DNA of 64,000 nt from Hespellia stercorisuis DSM 15480 (lineage in GTDB: Bacteria; Bacillota; Clostridia; Lachnospirales; Lachnospiraceae): the NCBI RefSeq assembly GCF_900142165.1, contig NZ_FQZY01000010.1, positions 1 to 64,000 of the forward strand, written 5' to 3'. The first letter of the stretch is position 1; each line of letters begins with the position of its first letter. The notes beneath the pieces were generated by a model that worked only from the letters and a program-made list of their open reading frames with translations, was not told the origin of the DNA and made no database searches. A program made the translations under genes and the position numbers. This document shows positions 1-7,911 of the stretch, piece after piece.

Positions 1-240
1 ATGACGATGAACAAATATCTGCTTAAATAGGCAGAGCGGAATCTTATATCAAGAGAATCGTGGATTCCCCTCTTGATCAGGAACGGAACACCGTCCCTTT
101 CCCTGCCATCCCGGCGAGGGATTATGGGTCAAGAGACTGGTCCCTTGAAGGTACATAGGGCAGATCCCTATGCCACCAAAGGGCTTAGTTGTGATACCAA
201 GAAATAATTTTGAAACTAATTTACCTTAACACAAGAACTA
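1..240 (+). ncRNA. Unidentified structured region, possible insertion-sequence right end or RNA
   Basis: The first 30 bases read as the end of an open frame (last residues MTMNKYLLK, then TAG), so a gene may end here, but its body is outside the window. The next 200 bases hold a run of hairpins: TCAAGAG/CTCTTGA, CCCTGCC/GGCGAGGG, CAAGAGAC/GTCCCTTG-like arms and CATAGGG/CCCTATG. Several stems packed after a stop codon resemble the 3' end of a TnpB gene with its guide (omega) RNA in IS200/IS605 elements, or a free-standing structured RNA. I do not recognise the family. The call is an inference from layout only. Confidence 0.25.
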
Positions 241-257
241 CTTAATTCTATTAAAAC

Positions 258-279
258 AGCCCCAGTAAAAACCGGGGCT
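258..279 (-). terminator. Hairpin, possible terminator of the XRE/membrane-protein operon
   Basis: Six-base arms AGCCCC and GGGGCT flank a 10-base loop. Read on the minus strand the stem is followed by GTTTTAAT, a short T-run. It lies about 140 bases past the stop of the minus-strand membrane protein. The region 280-416 contains A/T runs and no gene. Confidence 0.35.
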
Positions 280-416
280 AATGTTTCACTTATTTTGGGA
301 CATTTTCAAAAACGCTTGACAGCTTTTTTTTTATTTTTTTGAAAAAAATTGTAGAAACTTTGTCAAAGGCTCAGATAGAAGCTGCTCATCCCCCATTTTA
401 CAAGGGTTTGAGAGAT

Positions 417-839
417 CTATAGCTTATCCCCGTAATAGATGGAAAGGCAAAATTCTACTCCGAGTTTGAGCAGGGATAATCCTATCATGAGGAATCCGAT
501 CCAAATGGGAGCACCCAGACCGATGCATATCAGTGCGGCAATCATGAGGAGCCATTGCAGTACATTTCCCGATACAGCGGCAGCCTGGCGTCGTATCAGA
601 ATGTTCCGTTCGTCCTGGTCTTCGATTGTCCGCAGTTTTCGCATGGCAGGATCATGGCCTTCCAGGGCGTTTCGGATTGTAAAAATCAGACCGATAATAA
701 AAATGCAGCTGCAGAATCCATGGAGCATAATATACAGATTCCGTGGAAGCAGCCCCATGGAATGAAAAGTAATTACAACCATGCTCAACAGAAAACCAGC
801 CAGACATAGCAGTTTATAAAAACCGGATTTTGATTTCAT
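417..839 (-). CDS. Small multi-pass membrane protein, DUF2178-like
   Basis: A 140-residue protein with about four predicted membrane segments (roughly residues 8-29, 35-55, 90-110 and 112-133). A cytosolic loop between segments two and three holds DQDERNILIRRQAA. The DERxxxIxxxA pattern in such a loop is typical of small Firmicute membrane proteins of the DUF2178 type, whose function is unknown. The start has a clear GGAGG site seven bases upstream. The gene lies 84 bases after the XRE regulator in the same direction. That pairing is common in Clostridia and suggests the regulator controls this protein or both sense the same signal. The family name is from memory. Confidence 0.7.
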   Translation of the reverse strand: MKSKSGFYKLLCLAGFLLSMVVITFHSMGLLPRNLYIMLHGFCSCIFIIGLIFTIRNALEGHDPAMRKLRTIEDQDERNILIRRQAAAVSGNVLQWLLMIAALICIGLGAPIWIGFLMIGLSLLKLGVEFCLSIYYGDKL

Positions 840-923
840 GTGTTATCCTCCTCACATGTGAAATGGTGTTTGTTATTCCCTGACCCGCCGCCTGGTGTTC
901 TGCGTACCAGAAGCGGGGACTGC

Positions 924-1121
924 TTAAGGATGTTCAAATAAAAATACATCTTCAATTGTCAGTCCGAAATAGTCTGCAATTTTATGGGCGAGCAGTATGG
1001 AGGGGTTATATCGTCCGTTTTCCAGTGAGCCGATGGTCTGTCTGGAAACCTCCAGTATTGCGGCCAGCTCTTCCTGGCTCATACCGCGCTCCCTTCTCAA
1101 CTCTTCCAATCGATTTTTCAT
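924..1121 (-). CDS. XRE-family (Cro/CI-like) transcriptional regulator
   Basis: A 65-residue protein that is little more than one helix-turn-helix domain. MSQEELAAILEVSRQTIGSLENG (about residues 14-36) has the QEELA first helix and SRQTI recognition helix of small XRE regulators. There is no sensor domain, as in the YozG-like group. A GGAGG ribosome site precedes the ATG by eight bases, and a TTGACA/TATACT promoter lies upstream. It probably represses or activates its own promoter and the membrane-protein gene behind it. The DNA target cannot be read from sequence. The final codons sit in DNA resembling the tail of a dispersed palindrome family (GCTTA..GATGTTCAAA). Confidence 0.85.
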   Translation of the reverse strand: MKNRLEELRRERGMSQEELAAILEVSRQTIGSLENGRYNPSILLAHKIADYFGLTIEDVFLFEHP

Positions 1122-1162
1122 CTTCGAGTCCTCCAGATGGAAAGCTTGCTTTCCTTTTCTTT

Positions 1163-1190
1163 AGTATACTATGTTTGGAGGAAATGTCAA
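1163..1190 (-). promoter_or_regulatory. Sigma-A-type promoter for the XRE operon
   Basis: On the minus strand, TTGACA (1185-1190) is followed after 16 bases by TATACT (1163-1168). It lies about 40 bases upstream of the XRE start codon. Confidence 0.7.
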
Positions 1191-1230
1191 GTGAACTTTC
1201 CATCCTGTGTGACCGCCGCAACGGTAAAAA

Positions 1231-1284
1231 AGTCCCCGCCCACCACTCGGAGTGCAGAGAGCACTGAGTGGCAGGCGGGGACTT
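1231..1284 (-). terminator. Palindromic repeat copy A, acting as terminator of aroB
   Basis: AGTCCCCGCC and GGCGGGGACT are the ends of a long imperfect hairpin with CACT..AGTG inner arms. On the minus strand the stem is followed by TTTTTT, so it fits an intrinsic terminator about 50 bases after the aroB stop. Related palindromes occur at 12531-12579, 17169-17210 and 23872-23929, so this is one member of a dispersed family. Confidence 0.7.
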
Positions 1285-1332
1285 ACAGAGTTGTCCGGAT
1301 GCGAAACGAATGTCAAAGGTTGCTTTATGGAA

Positions 1333-2397
1333 TTAAATCTGCGTGATCTGCTCCGACTTGAAAAATTCTGCAGTTGTCTCATAAATGTAGCTGTCGCCTA
1401 TGGTGTGCAGAAGAATCACGTTCAGATGATCGTTCAGATTCTTCTTATCCAACAAAATGGCATCCAGCAGAACATCGGTCGGGAGTGCGCACTCAAAAGG
1501 CAGATGGTAGGAGATCAGAATAGATTTGATCTGCTCTGCGGTTCCCGGTGCGGTCAGCCCGCGCAGCTGTGCAAACCGGCAGATCTGGTACATGCCGATG
1601 GCAACAGCTTCTCCGTGGCTTTCCCGCTCATAGTGGAAATGCTGTTCAATGGTGTGGGCGAGTGTGTGCCCGAAATTCAGCAGCATGCGGCGGCCAGTGT
1701 CACGTTCATCCTCCTCCACAACGCGGCGTTTGCAGTCTACGCAGGTGTAGATGATGTTGGAGAGATAGTCCTCAAGGTCCTCGAAGGATCCACATTTTTC
1801 CAGAATTTTAAAAAGTTTCGCATCGGCGATGCAGCCATATTTGATAACTTCGCCCATTCCGTCGTTGATGAAGCGTTCTGGCAGGGTCTTTAAAACCAGC
1901 GGATCGATCAGTACCATATCCGGGTGATAGAAAGCGCCCACCAGGTTTTTGCCTTGTGGCAGATCCACCGCAACCTTGCCGCCGACGGAAGAATCTACCT
2001 GTGCGAGCAGTGAGGTTGGAATCTGAACCAGCTTGATGCCGCGCAGATAGGTGGCGGCCACGAATCCGGTGAGATCTCCCACCACGCCGCCGCCCAGTGC
2101 AATAATCAGGTCGCTGCGTGAAAGCTTTGCCTCCAACAGAGCACTGTAGACGCCCGGAAGCATGTCGAAGCTTTTGGAGGGCTCGCCGTGTGGCAGCACA
2201 TAGTGCGAACACTGATATCGCCCTTCAAGCTGCGCAGTCAGAAGATCGCCGTAGAGCGGGTATACGTTATCGTCGGAGATGATCATGATCCGCTTGCCCT
2301 GAAATGCGTGTTCAATATAAGAACCGGCAGACTGCAGCAGGTTATTTTCAATATAAATCGGATAAGTTTTGTGAGCCAGTTTTACGTTTAATTCCAT
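1333..2397 (-). CDS. aroB: 3-dehydroquinate synthase
   Basis: Cyclises DAHP to 3-dehydroquinate, the second step of the shikimate pathway to aromatic amino acids, in the cytosol. It uses NAD and a divalent metal. The NAD-binding glycine-rich segment ALGGGVVGDLTGFVAATYLRG and the metal-site region MGEVIKYG, followed by LNFGHTLAHTIE, are all present. The chosen start (MELNVKL) gives 354 residues, the usual family length. The frame stays open upstream to 2619, but that extension resembles no AroB, and GAGGGAG lies just before the chosen ATG. The gene follows the DAHP synthase gene by about 120 bases in the same direction, so the first two pathway steps are co-transcribed. Confidence 0.93.
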   Translation of the reverse strand: MELNVKLAHKTYPIYIENNLLQSAGSYIEHAFQGKRIMIISDDNVYPLYGDLLTAQLEGRYQCSHYVLPHGEPSKSFDMLPGVYSALLEAKLSRSDLIIALGGGVVGDLTGFVAATYLRGIKLVQIPTSLLAQVDSSVGGKVAVDLPQGKNLVGAFYHPDMVLIDPLVLKTLPERFINDGMGEVIKYGCIADAKLFKILEKCGSFEDLEDYLSNIIYTCVDCKRRVVEEDERDTGRRMLLNFGHTLAHTIEQHFHYERESHGEAVAIGMYQICRFAQLRGLTAPGTAEQIKSILISYHLPFECALPTDVLLDAILLDKKNLNDHLNVILLHTIGDSYIYETTAEFFKSEQITQI

Positions 2398-2516
2398 ATT
2401 CTCCCTCATTTCTGTTATATAGAGTGATTGACAGATTTTAGTCACCTGATCTGTCTGATTAAGCAGGCTTACACTCCAGTGGTAAAGAGTGCTCGGCAGA
2501 GCACAGACGTCTGGGG

Positions 2517-3530
2517 CTATACCTGTTTCCCGACAACCGGGGCAATCTGTTTGATTGAGTTCAATACCATATCGTATTTTTTCGGTTTCAGTGACTGTGC
2601 GCCGTCGCAGAGTGCACATTCTGGATTGTTGTGAACCTCGATCATCAGTCCGTCGGCACCGGCTGCAACTGCGGCGATTGCCATCGGCTCAACAAGCCAC
2701 CATTTTCCGCCTGCGTGGCTTGGATCCACGACGACCGGAAGATGCGTCAGTCTCTTGAGAACCGGGATGCTCTGCAGATCCAGTGTGTTGCGGGTGTAGG
2801 TCTCAAAGGTGCGGATTCCGCGCTCGCAGAGGATGACATTCTCGTTACCGGATGCCATGATGTATTCTGCGGACATAATCCATTCCTCATAGGTTGCGTT
2901 CAATCCCCGTTTTAAAAGAATCGGGCGGTCTACCTGTCCGAGTTGTTTTAACAGATCAAAGTTCTGCATGTTTCTAGCACCGATCTGGATCAGATCAACG
3001 CGCTCGTTAAATACGTCAAGATAGTTGGGGGACATCAGTTCGGTTACGACCGGAAGTCCGGTTGCCTCGCGGACAGCACATAAGATGTCAAGTCCTTCCA
3101 TTCCGAGTCCCTGGAACGCGTAGGGGCTGGTTCTCGGCTTAAATGCACCTCCGCGCAGAAGGTTTGCGCCAGAAGCCTTGGCTGCCTGGGCAATCTCAAG
3201 CACCTGCTCGTAAGACTCCACAGAGCATGGACCGGCAATGAGAGCCAGATGGTCGCCGCCGATCTTAACCCCGGAGACATCCACGATGGAATCCTCAGGG
3301 TGGAATGCACGGTTGGCAAGTTTATAGGGCTCCTGTACGTGCATGACCTTGTCGACAGCCTCATTTACCTCGAAGAGTTTCGGGTCGATCATAGTGGTGT
3401 CGCCGATGCATCCGATGATAGTCATGTCCTGTCCTTCGACAATATGAGTGTCAAGCCCGCGGTCTTTGACCAGTTTGTCTACATGGGCGAGTTGTTCTTT
3501 TGTTGCATGTGGTTTTAATACAATAATCAT
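2517..3530 (-). CDS. aroF: 3-deoxy-7-phosphoheptulonate synthase, AroF/Thermotoga type
   Basis: Condenses phosphoenolpyruvate and erythrose-4-phosphate to DAHP, the committed step of aromatic biosynthesis. The 337-residue protein starts with a ferredoxin-like regulatory domain (about residues 1-65, [13 protein letters not shown]). The TIM-barrel core follows, with [38 protein letters not shown] and VVDPSHAGG, the classic PEP and metal-binding motifs. This N-terminal domain marks the type that is feedback-inhibited by Tyr or Phe in relatives. GGAGGAA precedes the start, and a consensus promoter lies 150 bases upstream. The leader carries a small hairpin (GCCCAT/ATGGGC), but I see no T-box motif. 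Confidence 0.95.
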   Translation of the reverse strand: MIIVLKPHATKEQLAHVDKLVKDRGLDTHIVEGQDMTIIGCIGDTTMIDPKLFEVNEAVDKVMHVQEPYKLANRAFHPEDSIVDVSGVKIGGDHLALIAGPCSVESYEQVLEIAQAAKASGANLLRGGAFKPRTSPYAFQGLGMEGLDILCAVREATGLPVVTELMSPNYLDVFNERVDLIQIGARNMQNFDLLKQLGQVDRPILLKRGLNATYEEWIMSAEYIMASGNENVILCERGIRTFETYTRNTLDLQSIPVLKRLTHLPVVVDPSHAGGKWWLVEPMAIAAVAAGADGLMIEVHNNPECALCDGAQSLKPKKYDMVLNSIKQIAPVVGKQV

Positions 3531-3682
3531 AGTAAGTTCCTCCGTATAAGAACATCAGCCCATCTTAAATTTGCTCTCAGCAAATGGGCCAACGCAACAT
3601 GTCAAGTTTTTCTGCAAAATCTTAACACAAATCATAGTCACACTGTAAAATTTTAGTTGTTTAAAGCGTTGAACTATTGCTA

Positions 3683-3711
3683 ATAGTACAATGGTTTTGG
3701 GGAAATGTCAA
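3683..3711 (-). promoter_or_regulatory. Sigma-A-type promoter for aroF-aroB
   Basis: On the minus strand, a perfect TTGACA (3706-3711) and TACTAT (3683-3688) are separated by 17 bases. The resulting leader is about 145 bases. The stretch 3712-3891 shows no gene. Confidence 0.75.
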
Positions 3712-3891
3712 TACTTATAAAGGAAATGATAGACGATCATGAATAAGTAGTGAAATGGACAGTGAATATCCGCATTTACGTTTAATATGCCGCGGTCAAA
3801 AGGTACCCTGACTCCGAGATTATTATAATGAAAATATGGAATAAATTATAACGAAATATGCTGCAGAAGTCAAATTTTTCATACAAACACA

Positions 3892-3933
3892 TTGACAACT
3901 GATATGTACTGTTGTATACTGTTTATACAACAG
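3892..3933 (+). promoter_or_regulatory. Promoter with overlapping palindromic operator for the GntR-ABC operon
   Basis: TTGACA (3892-3897) and TATACT (3915-3920) are 17 bases apart. Overlapping the -10 box is a perfect inverted repeat, CTGTTGTATA (3909-3918) and TATACAACAG (3924-3933), with a five-base centre. It ends 11 bases before the GntR start. This is where an autoregulating YtrA-type GntR repressor would bind. Confidence 0.8.
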
Positions 3934-3944
3934 GAGGAGATGGA

Positions 3945-4316
3945 ATGAAAATAATAATCAATAACTCTTCACAACAACCGATTTATGAACAGATTGTATC
4001 TCAGGTGAAATCACTAATTATAGAAGGAACGCTGAAGGAACATGACATTCTCCCGTCAGTCCGGGTGCTGTCGAAGGAGCTGAAGATCAGTGCCCTGACG
4101 GTGAAAAAGTCCTATGACAACCTGGAGGAGGAAGGATTTATCGTGACGGTACACGGCAAAGGGAGCTATGTGGCCAGCACGAACCGGGAGCTTTTGGCAG
4201 AAGAGTACCGCCGGGAGGTGGAGGCGGATCTGGAGCAGGTGATCGTGAAGGGAAGAAGCTGTGGACTCAGCGACGAGGAACTAAGAGAATTATTTGAGTT
4301 GATCATGGAGGGATAA
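3945..4316 (+). CDS. GntR-family regulator, YtrA subfamily
   Basis: A 123-residue protein: a winged helix-turn-helix (about residues 8-75) with PIYEQIVSQVKSLI, LPSVRVLSKEL and TVKKSYDNLEEEGF, plus a short C-terminal helical tail. The small size and lack of an effector domain are typical of the YtrA subfamily, which represses neighbouring ABC transporter genes and is often relieved by cell-wall-active compounds. The start is the ATG at 3945 with GGAGGAG upstream; an in-frame ATG at 3912 would lie inside the promoter. The stop is three bases before the ATPase gene. A perfect palindrome over the -10 box is the likely binding site. Confidence 0.9.
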   Translation: MKIIINNSSQQPIYEQIVSQVKSLIIEGTLKEHDILPSVRVLSKELKISALTVKKSYDNLEEEGFIVTVHGKGSYVASTNRELLAEEYRREVEADLEQVIVKGRSCGLSDEELRELFELIMEG

Positions 4317-4319
4317 CAG

Positions 4320-5171
4320 ATGATTGTGCAGATGAAAGATGTGAAGAAGCATTATAAACAGTTTGAGCTGGATTGTACGATGGAGATACAGAGCGGGCGG
4401 ATCACCGGCCTGGTGGGACAGAACGGTGCGGGAAAGACGACGGCATTCAAAGCGGTGCTGGGACTGATCAGCACAGATGGCGGTGAGATTACCGTGCTGG
4501 GAAAGAACCCGTCAAAGCTGCTCCCGTCGGATAAGACAAGAATCGGTGTGGTTCTGTCAGACGGCGGATTTAATGAATATCTGACGGTGAAGAACGTGGC
4601 ATCGGTCATGAGTGCCTTTTATCCGGATTTTGATAAAATGAATTTTCTGCAGAGATGTGACCGGTCTGGTCTTCAGCAGGATAAAAAGATCAAGGATTAT
4701 TCATCCGGAATGAAGGCGAAGCTGAAGGTGCTGGCGGCCATGAGCCATGATACAGATCTTCTGGTTCTGGATGAGCCCACCGCCGGATTGGATGTAGTTG
4801 CGAGAGATGAGATTCTGGATATGCTCAGAGACTATATGATGGACGGCGAGAGGGGGATTTTGATCAGCTCCCACATCGCGACAGATTTGGAAGGAATCTG
4901 CGATGACTTCTATATGATCCACGAGGGAAAGATTGTTCTCCATGAAGAGACGGATGTGCTGCTCAGTGAATACGGAGTGCTGAAGGTGGATGAAGAGACT
5001 TATGCGAAGCTTGACAGGCAATACATTTCTCAGGTGAAGAAGGAGACATTTGGCTACAGATGTCTGACAAAGAATAAACAGTTCTATCTGGAAAATTATC
5101 CGGGAATTGTGGTAGAAAATGGCAATCTGGATGAAGTGATTCTGATGACGATCAAGGGGGAGAGAATATGA
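4320..5171 (+). CDS. ABC transporter ATP-binding protein, YtrB/BcrA type
   Basis: Energises the membrane partner encoded next. The 283-residue protein has Walker A GQNGAGKTT (about residue 34), a signature region YSSGMKAKLKVLAAM, Walker B LLVLDEPTAGLD and a switch histidine in ISSHIATDLE. The signature lacks the usual LSGGQ and reads YSSGM, as in YtrB and related drug or peptide exporters of Firmicutes. About 80 C-terminal residues form an accessory domain. It overlaps the permease gene by four bases (ATGA), showing tight coupling. The substrate is unknown; efflux or lantibiotic/cell-wall stress defence is the family-based guess. Confidence 0.9.
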   Translation: MIVQMKDVKKHYKQFELDCTMEIQSGRITGLVGQNGAGKTTAFKAVLGLISTDGGEITVLGKNPSKLLPSDKTRIGVVLSDGGFNEYLTVKNVASVMSAFYPDFDKMNFLQRCDRSGLQQDKKIKDYSSGMKAKLKVLAAMSHDTDLLVLDEPTAGLDVVARDEILDMLRDYMMDGERGILISSHIATDLEGICDDFYMIHEGKIVLHEETDVLLSEYGVLKVDEETYAKLDRQYISQVKKETFGYRCLTKNKQFYLENYPGIVVENGNLDEVILMTIKGERI

Positions 5172-5821
5172 AAGGTTTATTGTTGAAGGATGTGATCATA
5201 CTGAGAGAGCAGAAGATGCTGCTGGTGCTGATGCTGTTTATATCGGTAATGATGATGACAGAGAACAAGGGTGATATCAGCTTTGTGGCAGGCTATGTGA
5301 TCCTGTTGTCCACGACGATTGCCACGAGCAGCATTTCTTACGATGATGCGGGGAAGGGTACGGCATTCCTTTTTACGATGCCCTGTACCAGAAGAATGTA
5401 TGTGGTAGAAAAATATGTATATGGTGTTATGCTGAGTCTGGTCGGAGGAGCACTGGTCCTGGGAATTGGGTGCGTGGCCAGTCTGATGGCGAAGAGCACC
5501 ATCCATGTGTCCTCGTATCTGGCGACTGTGGCAGGGTGTGAGTTCATCGGAATTGTGTTTATGTCAGTTATGCTTCCGCTTTTCCTGAAATACGGTCAGG
5601 AAAAGGGAAGGATTGTATTTATCGTAATGTTCTTTTCCATCTTCGGGCTGCTGATTCTGATCAACAAGACCGGAATTACCAAAAACGTGGATGTGAATCA
5701 TTTTCTGGAAAATGCATTGAGTCCGGGCATTAGCTGGATTGTCATGATTGCGGTCAGTGCGGTGCTCCTGGTCGTGTCGATACTGGTCAGCATGCGGGTG
5801 ATGGAAAAGAGAGAGTTTTAG
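5168..5821 (+). CDS. ABC-2 type permease of the GntR-linked transporter
   Basis: A 217-residue integral membrane protein with about six hydrophobic segments, opening MKGLLLKDVIILREQK. The short N-terminal amphipathic stretch (LLKDxxxLR) before the first membrane span is typical of small ABC-2 permeases partnered with YtrB-like ATPases. The conserved SSISYDDAGKG..TMPCTRR loop lies after the second span. It overlaps the ATPase gene by four bases and is the last gene of the operon. A 27-bp inverted repeat follows the stop. The transported substrate cannot be told from sequence. Confidence 0.85.
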   Translation: MKGLLLKDVIILREQKMLLVLMLFISVMMMTENKGDISFVAGYVILLSTTIATSSISYDDAGKGTAFLFTMPCTRRMYVVEKYVYGVMLSLVGGALVLGIGCVASLMAKSTIHVSSYLATVAGCEFIGIVFMSVMLPLFLKYGQEKGRIVFIVMFFSIFGLLILINKTGITKNVDVNHFLENALSPGISWIVMIAVSAVLLVVSILVSMRVMEKREF

Positions 5822-5847
5822 TGCAAAAATAAGCAGTGGAAAACAGG

Positions 5848-5918
5848 TATATCAAATAGAGATCAGGGGCATACAAAAACGGTCGGTTTGCGTATGCCCC
5901 TGATCTCTATTTGATATA
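5848..5918. repeat. 27-bp near-perfect inverted repeat between convergent genes
   Basis: Arms 5848-5874 and 5892-5918 (cores ATAGAGATCAGGGGCATAC and GTATGCCCCTGATCTCTAT) are perfectly complementary around a 17-base loop. It lies between the convergent ABC permease and kinase-like genes. Neither side has a T-run, so it is not a standard intrinsic terminator, although the hairpin could protect both transcripts from 3' decay. Confidence 0.85.
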
Positions 5919-5944
5919 TGCAGATACCGCTGACAAAGTCTGTT

Positions 5945-6547
5945 TTAGTTGATGACCTTATTCACAAAGTCAATAATTAACTGTGCGGTTCCGGCGATTC
6001 CGAGTGTACTGCTGTTGATTACCATATCTTTTCCGATATAGCTGCCCCACTTCCGGTCTGTATAGAGCTGGTAGTATGATTTGCGCTGGCGGTCGATCAT
6101 CTTCAATATCTTCTCCGCAGCAGCCTCGGATTTGATGTCTTCTTCTTTCATGATGCGGGCAATGCGGGCAGCCTTGGGTGCCCAGATGAAAAAGTGATAG
6201 CAGTCCTCGGTGTCGGCAAGGACATAGTCAGAGCAGCGCCCGACAAATATGCAGGAGCCTTCCGATGCTTTTTCACGGATAATTTTAGCCTGTGTGAGGT
6301 ACAGCTTGTCACTGACAGTGTTGAAATCGTAGCGATTGGCAAAATAAGGCTCAAAAAATGGATTGATGACACGCTCATCACCGTCCAACAGCTCGTTCTC
6401 CTCAATTCCCGTCTCTGATGAAGCAAGTGCCAGAATATTGCGGTCATAGAGCGGAATATCCAGCTGCTTGGCAATCAGCTCCGCGATGGCATGGCCGCCG
6501 CTGCCATATTCCCGTCCGATGGTAATAACAATTTTCTTATTATTCAT
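5945..6547 (-). CDS. Cytidylate kinase-like P-loop protein
   Basis: About 200 residues. The N-terminal KIVITIGREYGSGGHAIAELIAKQLDIPLYD contains a P-loop-like GREYGSGG, the mark of the cytidylate-kinase-like family (AAA_26), which is distinct from true Cmk. FVGRCSDYVLADTEDCYHFFIWAP and IDRQRKSYYQLYTDRKWG match the family's later motifs, the latter being the lid-like arginine region. These proteins are widespread in gut Clostridia and their substrate is not established. The start at 6547 has AAGGAGG seven bases upstream, and the in-frame ATG at 6571 lies before that site. The gene is monocistronic and convergent with the ABC operon. Confidence 0.85.
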   Translation of the reverse strand: MNNKKIVITIGREYGSGGHAIAELIAKQLDIPLYDRNILALASSETGIEENELLDGDERVINPFFEPYFANRYDFNTVSDKLYLTQAKIIREKASEGSCIFVGRCSDYVLADTEDCYHFFIWAPKAARIARIMKEEDIKSEAAAEKILKMIDRQRKSYYQLYTDRKWGSYIGKDMVINSSTLGIAGTAQLIIDFVNKVIN

Positions 6548-6713
6548 AAAAAGACCTCCTTGTTTTTTCATAAAGCAGACGTAGCAAAACAGTTTCTTCT
6601 TACATCTATTCTAACACGAATAACAAGGACTAGCCACCGAAAAAGAAGTACAAAATTATAAAAAAATCAGAAACTATAGCAAAACCAAAAGTATGCGTTT
6701 ATAATGTAGGATA

Positions 6714-6937
6714 CCAGGATTCAAAGTCGATGCTTTTCATGCTTGCATGAAAAAGCATCGATTTGGAATCCGCAAAATATGAGAAAGGAGCCCGATAGGG
6801 CGGATTTCGAATATTTTATGGATAGCGTGAGCACGAAGTGCGGAGCAATCCATAGGTATCGCCAGGATTCAAAGTCGATGCATTTCATGCAAGCGTAAAA
6901 AAGCATCGATTTGGAATCCGCAAAATATGAGAAAGGA
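6714..6937 (+). repeat. Duplicated 76-bp palindrome-bearing sequence in front of proC
   Basis: The segment 6714-6789 (from CCAGGATTCAAAGTCGATG to GAGAAAGGA) recurs almost unchanged at 6862-6937. Each copy contains a large hairpin, GGATTC..AAGTCGATGC against GCATCGATTTGGAATCC. Between them is another hairpin, GGAT..ATCC with GAGCACGAAGTGC inside. The second copy supplies the AAAGGA before proC. A TATAAT at 6700-6705 precedes the block, with no good -35. Confidence 0.85.
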
Positions 6938-6949
6938 ATGGGAAAGAAT

Positions 6950-7750
6950 ATGAAGATAGGTTTTATAGGCTGCGGCAATATGGCAAAGGCCATGATTGGC
7001 GGAGTGATCAAAAATAAAGTGGTTGAGGCGGGGGACATCCTTGTATCTGCAGCCTCCCAGCGCACGCTGGAGACTGTGTCGGAAGAACTGAAGGTCAATA
7101 CGACGCTGAATAACGCCGAGGTGGCAGAAAAGTCAGATGTACTGGTTCTGGCCGTGAAGCCTTACCTCTATGAAAAAGTTATCAAAGAGATTGCATCGAA
7201 GATGGATGAGAAAAAGCTGGTCATTTCCATCGCGCCAGGGAAGACGCTGGAGTGGTTGCAGGAGCAGTTCGGTGGTATGCTGAAAGTGAAGCTGGTTCGC
7301 ACCATGCCGAACACACCGGCACTCGTAGGTGAGGGCATGACAGGAGTCTGCTACAACGAATATGTGACGGAGAATGACCGGGAGGCAGCTGGCAGAATCT
7401 TTGATGGCTTTGGAAAATACGAAGTGGTGGCGGAGAGCATGATGGATGCGGTGGTCTCAGTCAGTGGTAGTTCGCCCGCGTATGTGTTCATGTTTATTGA
7501 GGCCATGGCGGACGCAGCGGTGGCGGATGGGATGCCGAGAGCGCAGGCGTACAAGTTTGCGGCACAGTCGGTTCTGGGCAGCGCTCGGATGGTGCTGGAG
7601 CTCGGAAAGCATCCAGGTGAGCTGAAGGACATGGTATGTTCACCGGGCGGCACGACCATCGAGGCAGTGCGTGTGCTGGAAGAGCGAGGAATGCGCAGTG
7701 CGGTGATCGAAGCGATGAAAGCGTGCACAGATAAAGCAAGAGGTGTGTAG
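6950..7750 (+). CDS. proC: Pyrroline-5-carboxylate reductase
   Basis: Last step of proline synthesis: reduces pyrroline-5-carboxylate to proline with NAD(P)H. A Rossmann start, MKIGFIGCGNMAKAMIGG, sits at residues 1-18. The family signature follows in TMPNTPALVGEGMTG and, near the C terminus, in HPGELKDMVCSPGGTTIEAV. The 266-residue length matches ProC. The start at 6950 is chosen because the Rossmann strand must begin there; in-frame starts at 6911 and 6938 lie in the upstream repeat. No proA or proB is near. A three-copy 39-bp tandem array follows the stop. Confidence 0.95.
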   Translation: MKIGFIGCGNMAKAMIGGVIKNKVVEAGDILVSAASQRTLETVSEELKVNTTLNNAEVAEKSDVLVLAVKPYLYEKVIKEIASKMDEKKLVISIAPGKTLEWLQEQFGGMLKVKLVRTMPNTPALVGEGMTGVCYNEYVTENDREAAGRIFDGFGKYEVVAESMMDAVVSVSGSSPAYVFMFIEAMADAAVADGMPRAQAYKFAAQSVLGSARMVLELGKHPGELKDMVCSPGGTTIEAVRVLEERGMRSAVIEAMKACTDKARGV

Positions 7751-7756
7751 AGCGAT

Positions 7757-7887
7757 AGTAAGAAGTATGCCGGGAGCTGGGGCATGCGGGGAAACAGCAA
7801 GAAGTATGCCGGGAGCTGGGGCATGCGGGGAAACAGCAAGAAGCATGCCGGGAGCTGGGGCATGCAGGAAAATAGTGAGAAGCATAT
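7757..7887 (+). repeat. 39-bp tandem repeat array, about 3.3 copies
   Basis: Units start at 7757, 7796 and 7835, with a partial fourth from 7874. Each reads AG(T/C)AAGAAG(T/C)ATGCC.. and contains GGGAGCTGGGGCATGC. Copies differ at only a few positions. The array lies between proC and nrdG, is not part of either gene and resembles a VNTR. Confidence 0.9.
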
Positions 7888-7911
7888 AGCGCGATAGCGG
7901 GGAGGCGTATT

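Noticed and set aside
3531..3682. Possible T-box or other riboswitch in the aroF leader
   Set aside because: Only a small hairpin is present; the T-box AGGGTGGNACCGCG sequence is missing and no terminator/antiterminator pair is visible.
7351..7885. Minus-strand open frames with MPQLPA(Y/C)FLLFPR repeats
   Set aside because: They are produced by the 39-bp tandem repeat and run antisense to proC. No ribosome site or promoter supports them.
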